Positions 36,202 through 44,719 of a stretch of 64,000 nucleotides of DNA are shown here, piece by piece. The stretch's first letter is position 1, and every line of letters starts with the position of its first letter. This stretch comes from JBMNMU01 sp050953505 (GTDB lineage Bacteria > Bacillota > Clostridia > Peptostreptococcales > Anaerovoracaceae): positions 1,116,001 to 1,180,000 of the forward strand of contig JBMNMU010000001.1 of NCBI GenBank assembly GCA_050953505.1, given 5' to 3'. Made by a program: the position numbers and the translations under genes. The notes below the pieces were generated by a model. It did no database searches. It saw only the letters and a program-made list of their open reading frames with translations, and was not told the origin of the DNA.

Positions 36202-36265
36202 CCTGCCAAGGACCGAGAGATGATTGGCTGCGGCCACAGCCAATCATCTCTCGGTCTTTAGCAGG
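36202..36265. repeat. Dispersed palindromic element, copy 3
   Basis: Two 29-base arms with 27 matches and a 6-base loop; both mismatches would be G-U pairs in RNA. Outer bases (CCTGC/GCAGG) and the inner GATTGGC/GCCAATC differ from copies 1 and 2 in a paired manner. It begins at the SDR stop codon. Confidence 0.9.
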
Positions 36266-36268
36266 CTC

Positions 36269-36303
36269 AAATAAAAAGCACCTGAATTCTTAAAATCCAG
36301 GTG
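36269..36303 (-). terminator. Terminator of the tRNA-Leu transcript
   Basis: On the minus strand a CACCTG/CAGGTG stem with partly paired loop is followed by CTTTTTATTT, about 40 bases past the tRNA 3' end. Confidence 0.75.
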
Positions 36304-36344
36304 TTGTTGATGCCGTGAAGGGTTCTATACCCTTCTTTGAATTA

Positions 36345-36430
36345 TGGTGCGGTCGAAGGGACTTGAACCCCCACGATGTTACTCACACGGCCCTCAACCG
36401 TGCGCGTCTGCCTATTCCGCCACGACCGCA
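36345..36430 (-). tRNA. tRNA-Leu (anticodon GAG)
   Basis: An 86-base class II tRNA with encoded CCA. The acceptor stem is TGCGGTC/GACCGCA, the D arm reads GGCGGAATAGGCAGACGC, the anticodon loop TTGAGGG gives GAG on a CACGG/CCGTG stem, a long variable arm GTGAGTAACATCGT is present, and the T arm is GGGGGTTCAAGTCCC. It reads CUC/CUU codons. It is a single-gene transcript with its own promoter and terminator. Confidence 0.96.
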
Positions 36431-36508
36431 TATTTTGTTAACTTTGTATATGCTTCTATACTTCCATTTTAATTAAATATGTTAATCGAAACAAACATTA
36501 ACATAACA

Positions 36509-36537
36509 ATTTTACTCTGTTTTCGCTATATTGTCAA
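36509..36537 (-). promoter_or_regulatory. Promoter of tRNA-Leu
   Basis: A near-consensus TTGACA (minus strand, 36532-36537), 17-base spacer and TAAAAT (36509-36514). Transcription would begin near 36502, about 70 bases before the mature tRNA. Confidence 0.8.
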
Positions 36538-36574
36538 ATTCTTTTTAATCCATTTCAGCTAAATACTTCAGCCG

Positions 36575-36693
36575 CTGTTTACACTGAAAGTGTTGGCGGA
36601 GACAGTGGCTACGGTTGAAACCGGTTGTTGGAGGGGTTTTGCACGTACTAGTTGATACTCTTCGCCAATGACTCCGCCCCTAAGTGTGAACAG
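36575..36693. other. 119-base structured element of unknown nature
   Basis: Its ends pair as CTGTTTACACT/AGTGTGAACAG (10 of 11) and next inside GGCGGAGAC/GACTCCGCC (8 of 9); smaller hairpins lie within (ACACT-GAA-AGTGT, GGTTGAAACC). It has no coding frame. It could be an RNA, a miniature inverted-repeat element or a decayed structure. The remaining bases 36431-36574 hold the tRNA promoter. Confidence 0.5.
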
Positions 36694-36715
36694 TTGTTTG
36701 GCTAGCCAAACAACT
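36692..36715. repeat. Perfect 24-bp palindrome at an operon end
   Basis: A gapless palindrome centred on GGCTAGCC (arms AGTTGTTTGGCT) overlaps the stop codon of the peptide-binding protein gene. It could act as transcript end structure or as a protein site; there is no U-tract. Confidence 0.75.
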
Positions 36716-38327
36716 ATTTCGCTTCCTCTACCACTTCATAAACATAGCTCCAGCTTTCGCACCCATTATAAAGGTCATTAAATAAGGGCTTTACTTCACC
36801 TTGCAAGGCCGGCGAAGTGATAGCACCGTAGGTTTTATAAAGAAGGCAAAAATAAGGCAGATCCTCAATTAGTATTTCCTTTATTTTTATAAAAGTATTT
36901 ACCTTTTCTTCATTAGTTAAACCCATGGACATTTGATCTAACAATGCATCTAAATTCAAATTGGTATAACCTATCACATTTTCATAACCTGAATGAAGGA
37001 AGGGCCTTAAATCGTAGCTTTCATTGATTTGAAAACCGCTTATATATATGTCGAAGTTCCCCCCTGCTAGGTCAGAGTTATATTCATCCCAACTCTTTAT
37101 AATCAGGTTAGATCGTATAGGTAATCTTTCAAGGCCGGTCTTAATGATCTGGGCAGCTGCTACTCTAGACTGGTTTTCCGAATTTACGAGAATATTAATA
37201 GTAAGCTCCTGGTCATTTACATTTTCAGCAATGCCATCTCCATCCCTATCTATGTATCCAGCTTCAATAAGTAGTTGCTTGGCCTTTTCAATATCCATCT
37301 TATACACCAAATCACTGCTTTTTACACCGAGATAATTAGGGTAATAAATGTTGTCATTTAAAATACCATTACTAAAATATCCTGAGCCTAATATCAGCTC
37401 CCTGTCAATGGAATATGCAATAGCCTGCCTGATTCTCTTGTCTGTAAGGACCTGATTATTAAAGCCAACAAATTCAACTTCATTGGACGCAAAGGAAACA
37501 ATATCCACATCCTTATGTGCAAAAGCTGTATCCCTATCAATTTCTTTGGAGAAGCTAATGGCTAAATCACTGACCTCCATCAAATTAACAGCATCGGATT
37601 TATCCGGCATAATGCGAAAATTTAAGATATTGCCAGGGGTTTCTCCATGATACAACTCATTTCCTTCCATTCGAATATGAGTCAATTCATTGTATTCAGT
37701 TATTTTATAGGGACCCATACCAATACAAATAAACTCTTCAGCCTGCCTCAATATATTGTCCACGCTTCTATATTGGTGCTGAGGCACCATAGGAAAAGTG
37801 AAATCTGCCATAGATACTTTATCAGTACTAATAAAATGTACAATAACCTGATAAGGTTCCCCCCTTACTAAGCTAACACTCTTAATATTGCTTACATTAC
37901 TTGCATACATGGAATTCCCTGTACTAGCGGCTCTCATATGGCTTTCTATACTAAATTTCACGTCTTCAGCGGTAAACTCTTCTCCATCTTCCCATTTAAT
38001 ATTTTTCTTTAGATTTATTCTAACTGATGCCTTATTATTTTCATAAGTATAACCATCAGCTAGCATCCCTCTCAAAGTCAAATTTTCATCAAATTCAAAA
38101 AGGCTTTGATAAATAAGCTTATTCATGTAAAAAGCATCTTCATCCTTGGTGATGATAGGATTTAAGGTTCTAACCTTCTCTATGGGAATATGGATTTCAT
38201 TTGAGCTTCTCGTTTGCATTTCTACTTCGGGTTCGCCTGTAAGAAAATTAGTGTTTTCGCCACACCCTGTTAGAATTCCAATAGCCATTATACCTAATAA
38301 GAATATTGCTAATATCCTTTTTGTCAT
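36714..38327 (-). CDS. ABC transporter peptide-binding lipoprotein (SBP family 5)
   Basis: A 537-residue extracellular solute-binding protein. The signal MTKRILAIFLLGIMAIGILTGC has a lipobox LTGC at Cys22. The mature part shows the OppA/DppA family features: IRTLNPI-like opening (here VRTLNPIITKDED), DGYTYENN..., VRINLKKNIKWEDGEEFTAEDVKFSIE (split across residues 75-105), IRQAIAYSIDRELIL and the AKQLLIEAGY-DRDGDGI block. It should bind oligopeptides or similar ligands on the outer membrane face. No permease or ATPase gene is adjacent, so it is an orphan that must pair with distant subunits. It starts 18 bases after coaE. Confidence 0.9.
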   Translation of the reverse strand: MTKRILAIFLLGIMAIGILTGCGENTNFLTGEPEVEMQTRSSNEIHIPIEKVRTLNPIITKDEDAFYMNKLIYQSLFEFDENLTLRGMLADGYTYENNKASVRINLKKNIKWEDGEEFTAEDVKFSIESHMRAASTGNSMYASNVSNIKSVSLVRGEPYQVIVHFISTDKVSMADFTFPMVPQHQYRSVDNILRQAEEFICIGMGPYKITEYNELTHIRMEGNELYHGETPGNILNFRIMPDKSDAVNLMEVSDLAISFSKEIDRDTAFAHKDVDIVSFASNEVEFVGFNNQVLTDKRIRQAIAYSIDRELILGSGYFSNGILNDNIYYPNYLGVKSSDLVYKMDIEKAKQLLIEAGYIDRDGDGIAENVNDQELTINILVNSENQSRVAAAQIIKTGLERLPIRSNLIIKSWDEYNSDLAGGNFDIYISGFQINESYDLRPFLHSGYENVIGYTNLNLDALLDQMSMGLTNEEKVNTFIKIKEILIEDLPYFCLLYKTYGAITSPALQGEVKPLFNDLYNGCESWSYVYEVVEEAK

Positions 38328-38345
38328 GTTTTTCTTCTCTCCAAG

Positions 38346-38990
38346 TTATATTTTGTTATTATATTTTTTTAAAAGCTGATCTATTTGCTCGTATAAAGCC
38401 TGCCTTTCCCCTGAATTGTCCAATATTTCATCAGCTCTTTCGTTTTTTTCAGCTCTAGTCATCTGGCTTGCAATTCGATTTTTTACATCCTCCCTACTTA
38501 AGCCATCCCGTTCCATGATGCGATTAATTCTGGCTTCATCGTCAACATCCACCACCCATACCTTACTCGCTTCTTTATCCAGCCCTGTTTCATAAAGTAA
38601 GGGTGCATCGATAAATATCACTTTATTTCTTGGAAGAAGTCCCAAGCTGTCAACGACAACAGGTGCATCCTCCATGTCCTCTTGAAATTGGAGGATTTTA
38701 TCTCGAATGATTTGAAGAATCCTTGTGTGCATCAATTTATTTAGTAATTTTCTTTTCTCCGGGTCAGAAAATACAATCTTTCCCAGTTTCTTCCGGTTTA
38801 GGCTACCATCATTTAGGAGGATTTCATTACCAAAGACAGAAACAAGCTCAATCAAAGCATCTGAGCCTGGTTCTACAATTTCCCGGGCAATCTTGTCTGC
38901 ATCTAGAACATGGTACCCCAGGGAAATAAGATAATCTGAGACCGTTGTTTTTCCAGAACCAATACCACCTGTAAGTCCTATGACCTTCAT
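38346..38990 (-). CDS. coaE: Dephospho-CoA kinase
   Basis: A 214-residue P-loop kinase that phosphorylates the 3'-hydroxyl of dephospho-CoA, the last step of coenzyme A synthesis. Walker A is GLTGGIGSGKTTVS (residues 5-18), followed by the DADKIAREIVEPG substrate loop, the HTRI motif and the VFIDAPLLYETGLD segment. A short insertion (about 88-120) lengthens the helical CoA domain. ATG 38990 is chosen because AAGGAGG lies 9 bases upstream. It sits between polA and the binding protein on one transcript, the common polA-coaE order in Firmicutes. Confidence 0.95.
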   Translation of the reverse strand: MKVIGLTGGIGSGKTTVSDYLISLGYHVLDADKIAREIVEPGSDALIELVSVFGNEILLNDGSLNRKKLGKIVFSDPEKRKLLNKLMHTRILQIIRDKILQFQEDMEDAPVVVDSLGLLPRNKVIFIDAPLLYETGLDKEASKVWVVDVDDEARINRIMERDGLSREDVKNRIASQMTRAEKNERADEILDNSGERQALYEQIDQLLKKYNNKI

Positions 38991-39062
38991 CAGCAAGAAC
39001 CTCCTTCTTTTATCTGGATTTCAGAAAAAAGCCTTTCGGAAATCCATAAAAATTATTAATGA

Positions 39063-41798
39063 CTAACCTAACTCATACCAATTATTTCCCGTATCTAAAT
39101 CTACGGATAATTTTACTTTTAATTTTACAGCATTCTCCATACTATCTACTAATAATTTCTTAACCGCTTCTAGCTCATCCTTATGTGTATGTATGATTAA
39201 TTCATCATGCACTTGTAGGATCAGCTTCGAGCGTTTTCTTCGCTTATTTAGCTCACGGTAAACCTCTACCATGGCTATTTTAATAATGTCAGCTGCACTG
39301 CCTTGGATGGGGCTGTTCATAGCAAGTCTTTCTGCCGCCTGTCTAGCCATATAGTTTCTGGCATTAATGTCATTGATAAACCGCTTTCTATTCATAATAG
39401 TGGTAACATATCCATTGGCTTTACATAATTCCACTTGGGCTTTCATGAAGCTCTCTACCATCGCGTACTTTTTAAAATATTCATCAATATATTGTTCAGC
39501 CTTTTTCCTTGTAATATTCAGCTCCTTCGATAAGCCAAAACCACTCATCCCGTAAATAACACCAAAATTTACTGCCTTGGCATTGCTTCTCTGTAAAGAA
39601 GTAACTTGATCTTCAGGGATACCGAATATTTTGGATGCCGTAATCTTATGAATATCTTCTTCACGGTTAAAGGCGTCAATTAAGGTTGGATCTTCTGACA
39701 TATGTGCTAATACGCGAAGCTCAATTTGAGAATAGTCGGCCCCTACGAGTATATAGTCCGGTGATTCTGGAACAAATGCCTTCCTTAACCTTCTGCCGAG
39801 CTCATGCCGTATAGGAATGTTCTGAAGATTGGGTTCAGTACAGCTGATACGCCCCGTTGCTGCTACGGTCTGCTGGAAATGAGCATGAATTTTATTATCC
39901 TTATGGATTAAGGGCAACATGCCTTCGATATAGGTACCATTTAACTTGGCATGCATTCTATACTCTAGTATCAATTGAACGATTTCATAATCATCCTTCA
40001 GCTTATCGAGCACTTCTACACTAGTAGAATAGCCTCTTTTAGTTTTTTTACCCGCTGGAAGTCCAAGCTTTTCAAATAGTATGACACCAAGCTGCGCAGG
40101 TGAATTGATGTTAAATTCTTCCCCTGCCAACTCATAAATCTTAGATTTTAGTTTTTCGATCTCAATAGTTATTTTTTCCCCAGCGTCTGTAAGCTCTTTT
40201 CGATCTACTGCAAAGCCATTATACTCCATTGATGCAAGCACTTCAATTAGAGGTAGCTCAATATCTATATACACAGATTCAAGCTCATGGGTTTTAAGTT
40301 TTTCTTCTAGAATTGTTCTAATTTTATTGACTGCCAAGCACCATTTTGTCCCATAACTCATGTAATTTGCATCACTAGTTGTATCTGATAAAAAGTCAAT
40401 TTGAGCATTTTCCTTCATAAATTCAGCTTCACTAGGTAAATCCTCATGGTAATATTCCAGCAGCATGGTGGATAAGTCATAATTACTCCTAGCAGGCTCT
40501 AGTAAATACTGAGCTACAGCCGTATCAAAAGCAGTATCCAAAAGGGTGCCCTTATTTTTTTCATCCCAGTTTCCCACAAGATCGTTGGCCATCAACACAT
40601 AATAATCGTTCTTTAAATTATGACCTGAAATCCTCACATTAAAGCGAGTCATCATATCCTTCAGTTGTTCTAAGAATTCACGATCTGTCCCTTTTATATA
40701 ATAACAGTTTTTGTTTGACATAATACTTATTCCGTAAATCAACGGTAGATCTTTGTGATTGTGGTCACTAAATACCTTAAGGATAATGGAGGAATCCTCT
40801 TTTAAATCTTTTTCTAATAAGGATAAGTCCGATTCCTGCTGGACAAGCATTTCATTTACCGTATCAGCAGATGTTTCTAAAGCACCGTCGACTAAATCAG
40901 AAGCATCAACTCTCTGTTCTGTGGCCTTATAGGATTCTGGAATTTTAAGCTTTTTAAGAAGGCTATTAAATTCTAATTTAGCATAAAGGGAAATTAGCTC
41001 ATTATAATCAGGCTCTTCCATTTTAAATTCTTCAAAGTCAATATCAATGGGAACCTCTGTGTTAATGGTTGCAAGCCTTCTACTCATTAGGGCCACTTGA
41101 GCGTGCTCTTCAATCCTATCTCTTAATTTAGCGTTGCTAACCTCATCTAAGTTGTTCAATAAATTAGCAATAGTGCCAAACTGAAGGATTAGTTTTTGGG
41201 CAGTCTTTTCCCCTACCCCAGGTATCCCCGGAATATTATCTGAAGAGTCTCCCATGAGGCCTTTGTAGTCGATAAACTGTTCCGGAGTAAAACCATATTT
41301 CTCTAACATAGCTTCTTTATCGTAAAGCTCGAATTGGGAGATACCTTTCTTTGTAATTACGACTTTGGTCATCTCTGAAGCAAGCTGTAATTCATCCTTG
41401 TCCCCTGTTACAATAACTGGCTCAAGTTTATTTTCCTCTGCTCTTTTTGCTATCGTCCCGATGATATCATCCGCTTCAAAGCCATCCATTTCAAGAACTT
41501 TTATTTTCATAGCGCTTAGAACTTCCTTTAGTAAGGGAAGCTGCATAGCCAATTCTGGTGGCATCTTTTTCCTTCCTGCCTTATACTCGGCATATTCTAG
41601 ATGACGGAAGGTAGGGGCTTTTTTATCAAAGGCTATTGCCATATAATCTGGGCTATAATCTGTAATCATTCTATTGAGCATATTAATAAAACCGTACACT
41701 CCATGAGTGTACAGTCCATTCTTTGTAATCATTGGTTTTGGCATTGCATAATATGCTCTGTTAATTAGGCTGTTTCCATCTATAATAATCAGTTTCAT
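39063..41798 (-). CDS. polA: DNA polymerase I
   Basis: A 911-residue family A polymerase. Residues 1-290 are the 5'-3' nuclease (IIDGNSLINRAYYA, GFEADDIIGT, DYKGLMGDSSDNIPG). Residues 320-510 correspond to the 3'-5' exonuclease fold, but the metal-binding DxE motif is replaced (SIILKVFSDHN), so proofreading is probably lost. The polymerase domain has motif A DYSQIELRVLAH, the O helix RSNAKAVNFGVIYGMSGFG and motif C QVHDELIIH, all intact. It fills gaps and removes primers. The start lies directly after the anti-sigma gene stop. Confidence 0.96.
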   Translation of the reverse strand: MKLIIIDGNSLINRAYYAMPKPMITKNGLYTHGVYGFINMLNRMITDYSPDYMAIAFDKKAPTFRHLEYAEYKAGRKKMPPELAMQLPLLKEVLSAMKIKVLEMDGFEADDIIGTIAKRAEENKLEPVIVTGDKDELQLASEMTKVVITKKGISQFELYDKEAMLEKYGFTPEQFIDYKGLMGDSSDNIPGIPGVGEKTAQKLILQFGTIANLLNNLDEVSNAKLRDRIEEHAQVALMSRRLATINTEVPIDIDFEEFKMEEPDYNELISLYAKLEFNSLLKKLKIPESYKATEQRVDASDLVDGALETSADTVNEMLVQQESDLSLLEKDLKEDSSIILKVFSDHNHKDLPLIYGISIMSNKNCYYIKGTDREFLEQLKDMMTRFNVRISGHNLKNDYYVLMANDLVGNWDEKNKGTLLDTAFDTAVAQYLLEPARSNYDLSTMLLEYYHEDLPSEAEFMKENAQIDFLSDTTSDANYMSYGTKWCLAVNKIRTILEEKLKTHELESVYIDIELPLIEVLASMEYNGFAVDRKELTDAGEKITIEIEKLKSKIYELAGEEFNINSPAQLGVILFEKLGLPAGKKTKRGYSTSVEVLDKLKDDYEIVQLILEYRMHAKLNGTYIEGMLPLIHKDNKIHAHFQQTVAATGRISCTEPNLQNIPIRHELGRRLRKAFVPESPDYILVGADYSQIELRVLAHMSEDPTLIDAFNREEDIHKITASKIFGIPEDQVTSLQRSNAKAVNFGVIYGMSGFGLSKELNITRKKAEQYIDEYFKKYAMVESFMKAQVELCKANGYVTTIMNRKRFINDINARNYMARQAAERLAMNSPIQGSAADIIKIAMVEVYRELNKRRKRSKLILQVHDELIIHTHKDELEAVKKLLVDSMENAVKLKVKLSVDLDTGNNWYELG

Positions 41799-42863
41799 TT
41801 ATAACTCCACTTTCTCATCACTCTGAACGAATATTTCACCGTTCTTTCCAACAATTTGAATTTCTTCATTATAAGTATTTCCATCTTGGTCCATGAATAT
41901 GAACACATTAAAAAGCCATTCGCCCTTCAGGCTATAGTGGTGATCAACAATCTGATAGCTGTATGAGGCAAGCTTTTCGCTAATTAGCTGACTATAAAGT
42001 TGAACTGCCGCCACATTTGTGGACAATTTCTGATCCTCACCAGGGAAATTATAACTAGATGGTTGAGTCTCTTCCACATAATAATCATGATCTTCATTCA
42101 CTGAATTAAGGGCAGAATCCCTTAGGGTGAATAGTTCACCGCTATATTCAGAAGATCCTTTAGTATCACCTTCTACACTTATTTCAGATAAAGCACTTTC
42201 CTTTGGTTCGGCTACCTGTTTTGGTTGTGGTGTAGTGTTTAAGCTATCAACCCTAGTAGTTAGATTTTTTGTTTTTAAGCTGTAGTCTCCCAAATCCATA
42301 TTTTCTTGAATCTGTGCGCCCAAGCTCTCATTTTTTAAAGCTTCATCCATATCAGCAGTAGCTTCATCAGCAGAAGCTTCTCTATTCACTAATCCTGTTC
42401 CAGGTAGGGCATCTGAATAGGCCTCAGGAAGAGCTTTATCCTCTACAAAAATGCTCCCTGCGCTTTCTAGCTGTTCCATTCCTCTTAGAGCATCCGGGGT
42501 TGGACTAATAACTTCATTATACACTCCATAGGACAATATGCCTACTACAAAAATCGCAGCAATAGAACTTGCCATTCGCCATATTTTACGATTATTTCTG
42601 CCCAAGCCCTTATTTGCTTTATTAAACTCTTCTTTTTTCGCTCCTTGGATGGAAGCTTTAATTCTCTCCTCAAATCCATCTGGTAACTCAAGAGGCTCTG
42701 ACTGGTTTAGCAGCAGGGTCATTTCCTTTAACTCATGGTATACTTTTTTACATGAAGGACAAGAATCTAGATGATTACATAGCTCATTTACTTCCACTTC
42801 TTCTAGCAAATCATCAATATATGGCGAGAGCAATTCTCTTATTTCATTACAACTCATCATCAT
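41799..42863 (-). CDS. Zinc-finger anti-sigma factor with extracellular domain
   Basis: A 354-residue single-pass membrane protein. The N-terminal ZAS/zf-HC2 motif is H-L-D-S-C-P-S-C (H-x3-C-x2-C, residues 33-40) with the usual upstream acidic helix. A membrane helix lies at about 105-125 (MASSIAAIFVVGILSYGVY). The outer part is low in conserved sequence, rich in S, E and D, with a folded C-terminal segment. It should hold the ECF sigma factor encoded just upstream. I start at ATG 42863, with AAGGAGGGG 4-8 bases before it; an upstream ATG at 42881 is inside that site. Confidence 0.85.
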   Translation of the reverse strand: MMMSCNEIRELLSPYIDDLLEEVEVNELCNHLDSCPSCKKVYHELKEMTLLLNQSEPLELPDGFEERIKASIQGAKKEEFNKANKGLGRNNRKIWRMASSIAAIFVVGILSYGVYNEVISPTPDALRGMEQLESAGSIFVEDKALPEAYSDALPGTGLVNREASADEATADMDEALKNESLGAQIQENMDLGDYSLKTKNLTTRVDSLNTTPQPKQVAEPKESALSEISVEGDTKGSSEYSGELFTLRDSALNSVNEDHDYYVEETQPSSYNFPGEDQKLSTNVAAVQLYSQLISEKLASYSYQIVDHHYSLKGEWLFNVFIFMDQDGNTYNEEIQIVGKNGEIFVQSDEKVEL

Positions 42864-42981
42864 GCTCCCCTCCTTTAGCATTTATATCTCTTCAGCATAG
42901 CTGTTACTTTCCGAGAATGTGACAATAAAAACAGACTTTACTTGGTGAAATTTGTCGTTCACTAGTTTTGACGAATATTTT

Positions 42982-43554
42982 TTACTTTTGTTCCAAATAT
43001 ATCTCTCTAAGTTTTAATCTTGATCGACTTAATCTTGATTTAACTGTCCCAATAGTACATTGTAATATTTCACTAATTTCTTCATATGTAAAACCTTGTA
43101 TATCCCGAAGGATGATGATTTCTTTTTGGTTTTGGTTTAGCTGGTCCAGACACTGTAGAAGTATATTAGTTTCTTCTTTTCTATCATATATATTTTCAGG
43201 TGCTTGAGTCAGGTCCGGAATTTCCAATATGGTTTCGTTTTCATCAGATATTTTGTAAATGCTGTCCGTGGTTTTTCGTTTACTGTTTTTTCGAAGAATA
43301 TCGTTACAGGTATTTACTATGATTCTATAAACCCATGTTTCAAACTTAGAATCCCCCTTGAATTTATCTAGATGTCTAAATATCTTTATGTAACTCTCCT
43401 GAAGGGCATCTAAGGCGTCCTCTTCATTTTTAAGATATCTGTAGGCAATATTATATGCTTTTTTATGGCAGCCTGAAATAAGGGACTCAAAACTTTTCTC
43501 ATCCCCCTCTTGTGCTTTTTTTATTAAGTACTGCTCATTCTGACTGGATAGCAT
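42982..43554 (-). CDS. ECF-type RNA polymerase sigma factor
   Basis: A 190-residue SigW-like factor. Region 2 (residues 15-85) has the core-binding AYRYLKNEEDALDALQESYIKIFRHLDKF and the -10 element region FETWVYRIIVNTCNDILRK. Region 4 (130-190) carries an HTH with QKEIIILRDIQGFTYEEISEIL and GTVKSRLSRSRLKLRE. The start is uncertain: the ATG at 43572 has no ribosome site and would lie 8 bases from the predicted transcript start, so I prefer 43554. With its anti-sigma factor it forms a stress-signalling pair; polA and coaE appear to be co-transcribed downstream. Confidence 0.88.
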   Translation of the reverse strand: MLSSQNEQYLIKKAQEGDEKSFESLISGCHKKAYNIAYRYLKNEEDALDALQESYIKIFRHLDKFKGDSKFETWVYRIIVNTCNDILRKNSKRKTTDSIYKISDENETILEIPDLTQAPENIYDRKEETNILLQCLDQLNQNQKEIIILRDIQGFTYEEISEILQCTIGTVKSRLSRSRLKLREIYLEQK

Positions 43555-43586
43555 TTTGTAATCTCTTTTCATTAGATAAAAGTTTT

Positions 43587-43615
43587 GGTATAATAAGCTC
43601 TGGCGATTTGCCCAA
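43587..43615 (-). promoter_or_regulatory. Promoter of the sigma/anti-sigma/polA operon
   Basis: TTGGGC (43610-43615, minus strand) and TATACC (43587-43592) with a 17-base spacer; predicted start near 43580. Confidence 0.5.
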
Positions 43616-43840
43616 GCTATGGATTTAACTCATAGTATCATACCATAGCAATCTAATTATAAAATCCAATGTTTATTATACCATATAAAATTAATGGTTA
43701 AATCTTAAGATTTATACTTTACACATACCAAATGATACTCTCAAGTATCAAAGTCCAGACCTGCCGGTGAGAACGAAGCCACAGCTCTTGGCATACCTGA
43801 CCCGCCTAAATAGCAATATAAAATGTTAAGGAGATTTTTT

Positions 43841-44635
43841 ATGTACGATTATCATAGCCATACCCTTTATTCCGATGACAGTTCCACTCCTATGAAGGAG
43901 ATGATTGAAAGTGCCTGTGTAAAAGGACTGAAGGAGCTAGCCATTACTGATCATTATGATCCGGACTATCCAGATCCAAAATACCCTTTCGAACTGGAGT
44001 TAGGCAACTATTACAAAGACCTTTGCAATTACCAAGAACTTTATAGAGACAAAATAAAAATTATTAAAGGTGCTGAGATAGGAATTCAACATGGGGACAC
44101 CCTCAAAAAATGTTCTCACGCTGCCAAATCATTCGATTACGACTTTATCCTTGGTTCCTTCCATTGTGCAGAAGGAAAGGAGCTTTATGGAAATGCTTAT
44201 TTCGAAAACCGTTCTGTAGAAGACGCTTATATTTCTTTTTACACATATATGTATGATTGTCTAAAGCTATATAAGGATTATGATGTCCTTGGACATTTTA
44301 ACATCATTGATAGATACGCTGAATATGTTGCTAAACCATCCCTTTACATGGATATCGTAGAGGCCATATTAAAACTAATTATTGATGATGGCAAAGGGAT
44401 TGAAATCAACACCTCCAGCTTCCGCTACGGTATGGGTGAACGAACCACGCCGGCAAAAGAAATACTTCAGCTTTATAAAGATCTTGGGGGTACCATAATA
44501 ACTGCAGGTTCAGATGCTCATAAACCAGATGACGTAAAGTTCAAGCTGGATGAAGCCTATTATATGATGGAATCCGCCGGATTCAAGTATTTTACTACCT
44601 TTAGCCAGCGAATACCCCATTTTATTAAGCTATAA
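43841..44635 (+). CDS. PHP-domain phosphatase (HisK/HisJ-like histidinol phosphatase family)
   Basis: A 264-residue PHP metallophosphoesterase. Metal ligands can be followed: H-S-H-T (residues 4-7), the acidic DDSST, ITDHYD, KGAEIGIQ, ILGSFHCA, DVLGHFNIIDR and SDAHKPDDVK. These bind a trinuclear centre that removes phosphate from histidinol phosphate or related monoesters. ATG 43841 follows AAGGAGA, and MYDYHSHTLYSDDSS is the family start; a codon at 43823 would overlap the ribosome site. It is a lone gene, not in a his operon, so the natural substrate is open. Confidence 0.87.
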   Translation: MYDYHSHTLYSDDSSTPMKEMIESACVKGLKELAITDHYDPDYPDPKYPFELELGNYYKDLCNYQELYRDKIKIIKGAEIGIQHGDTLKKCSHAAKSFDYDFILGSFHCAEGKELYGNAYFENRSVEDAYISFYTYMYDCLKLYKDYDVLGHFNIIDRYAEYVAKPSLYMDIVEAILKLIIDDGKGIEINTSSFRYGMGERTTPAKEILQLYKDLGGTIITAGSDAHKPDDVKFKLDEAYYMMESAGFKYFTTFSQRIPHFIKL

Positions 44636-44653
44636 GAAACGAAAGCGCCTCAA

Positions 44654-44694
44654 AAACATAGTAGAGGGTACTCTATGTACCCTCTGCTATGTTT
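44654..44694. terminator. Bidirectional terminator between converging genes
   Basis: An 18-bp stem with one internal mismatch (AAACATAG, AGAGGGTAC and complements) and a 5-base loop lies between the stops of the PHP gene and the acid phosphatase gene. Confidence 0.8.
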
Positions 44695-44719
44695 CATATG
44701 ATTTTATAACTCATTCAAT

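Noticed and set aside
36345..36430. tRNA-Leu as an integration (att) site
   Set aside because: No integrase gene or duplicated tRNA 3' end is visible nearby.
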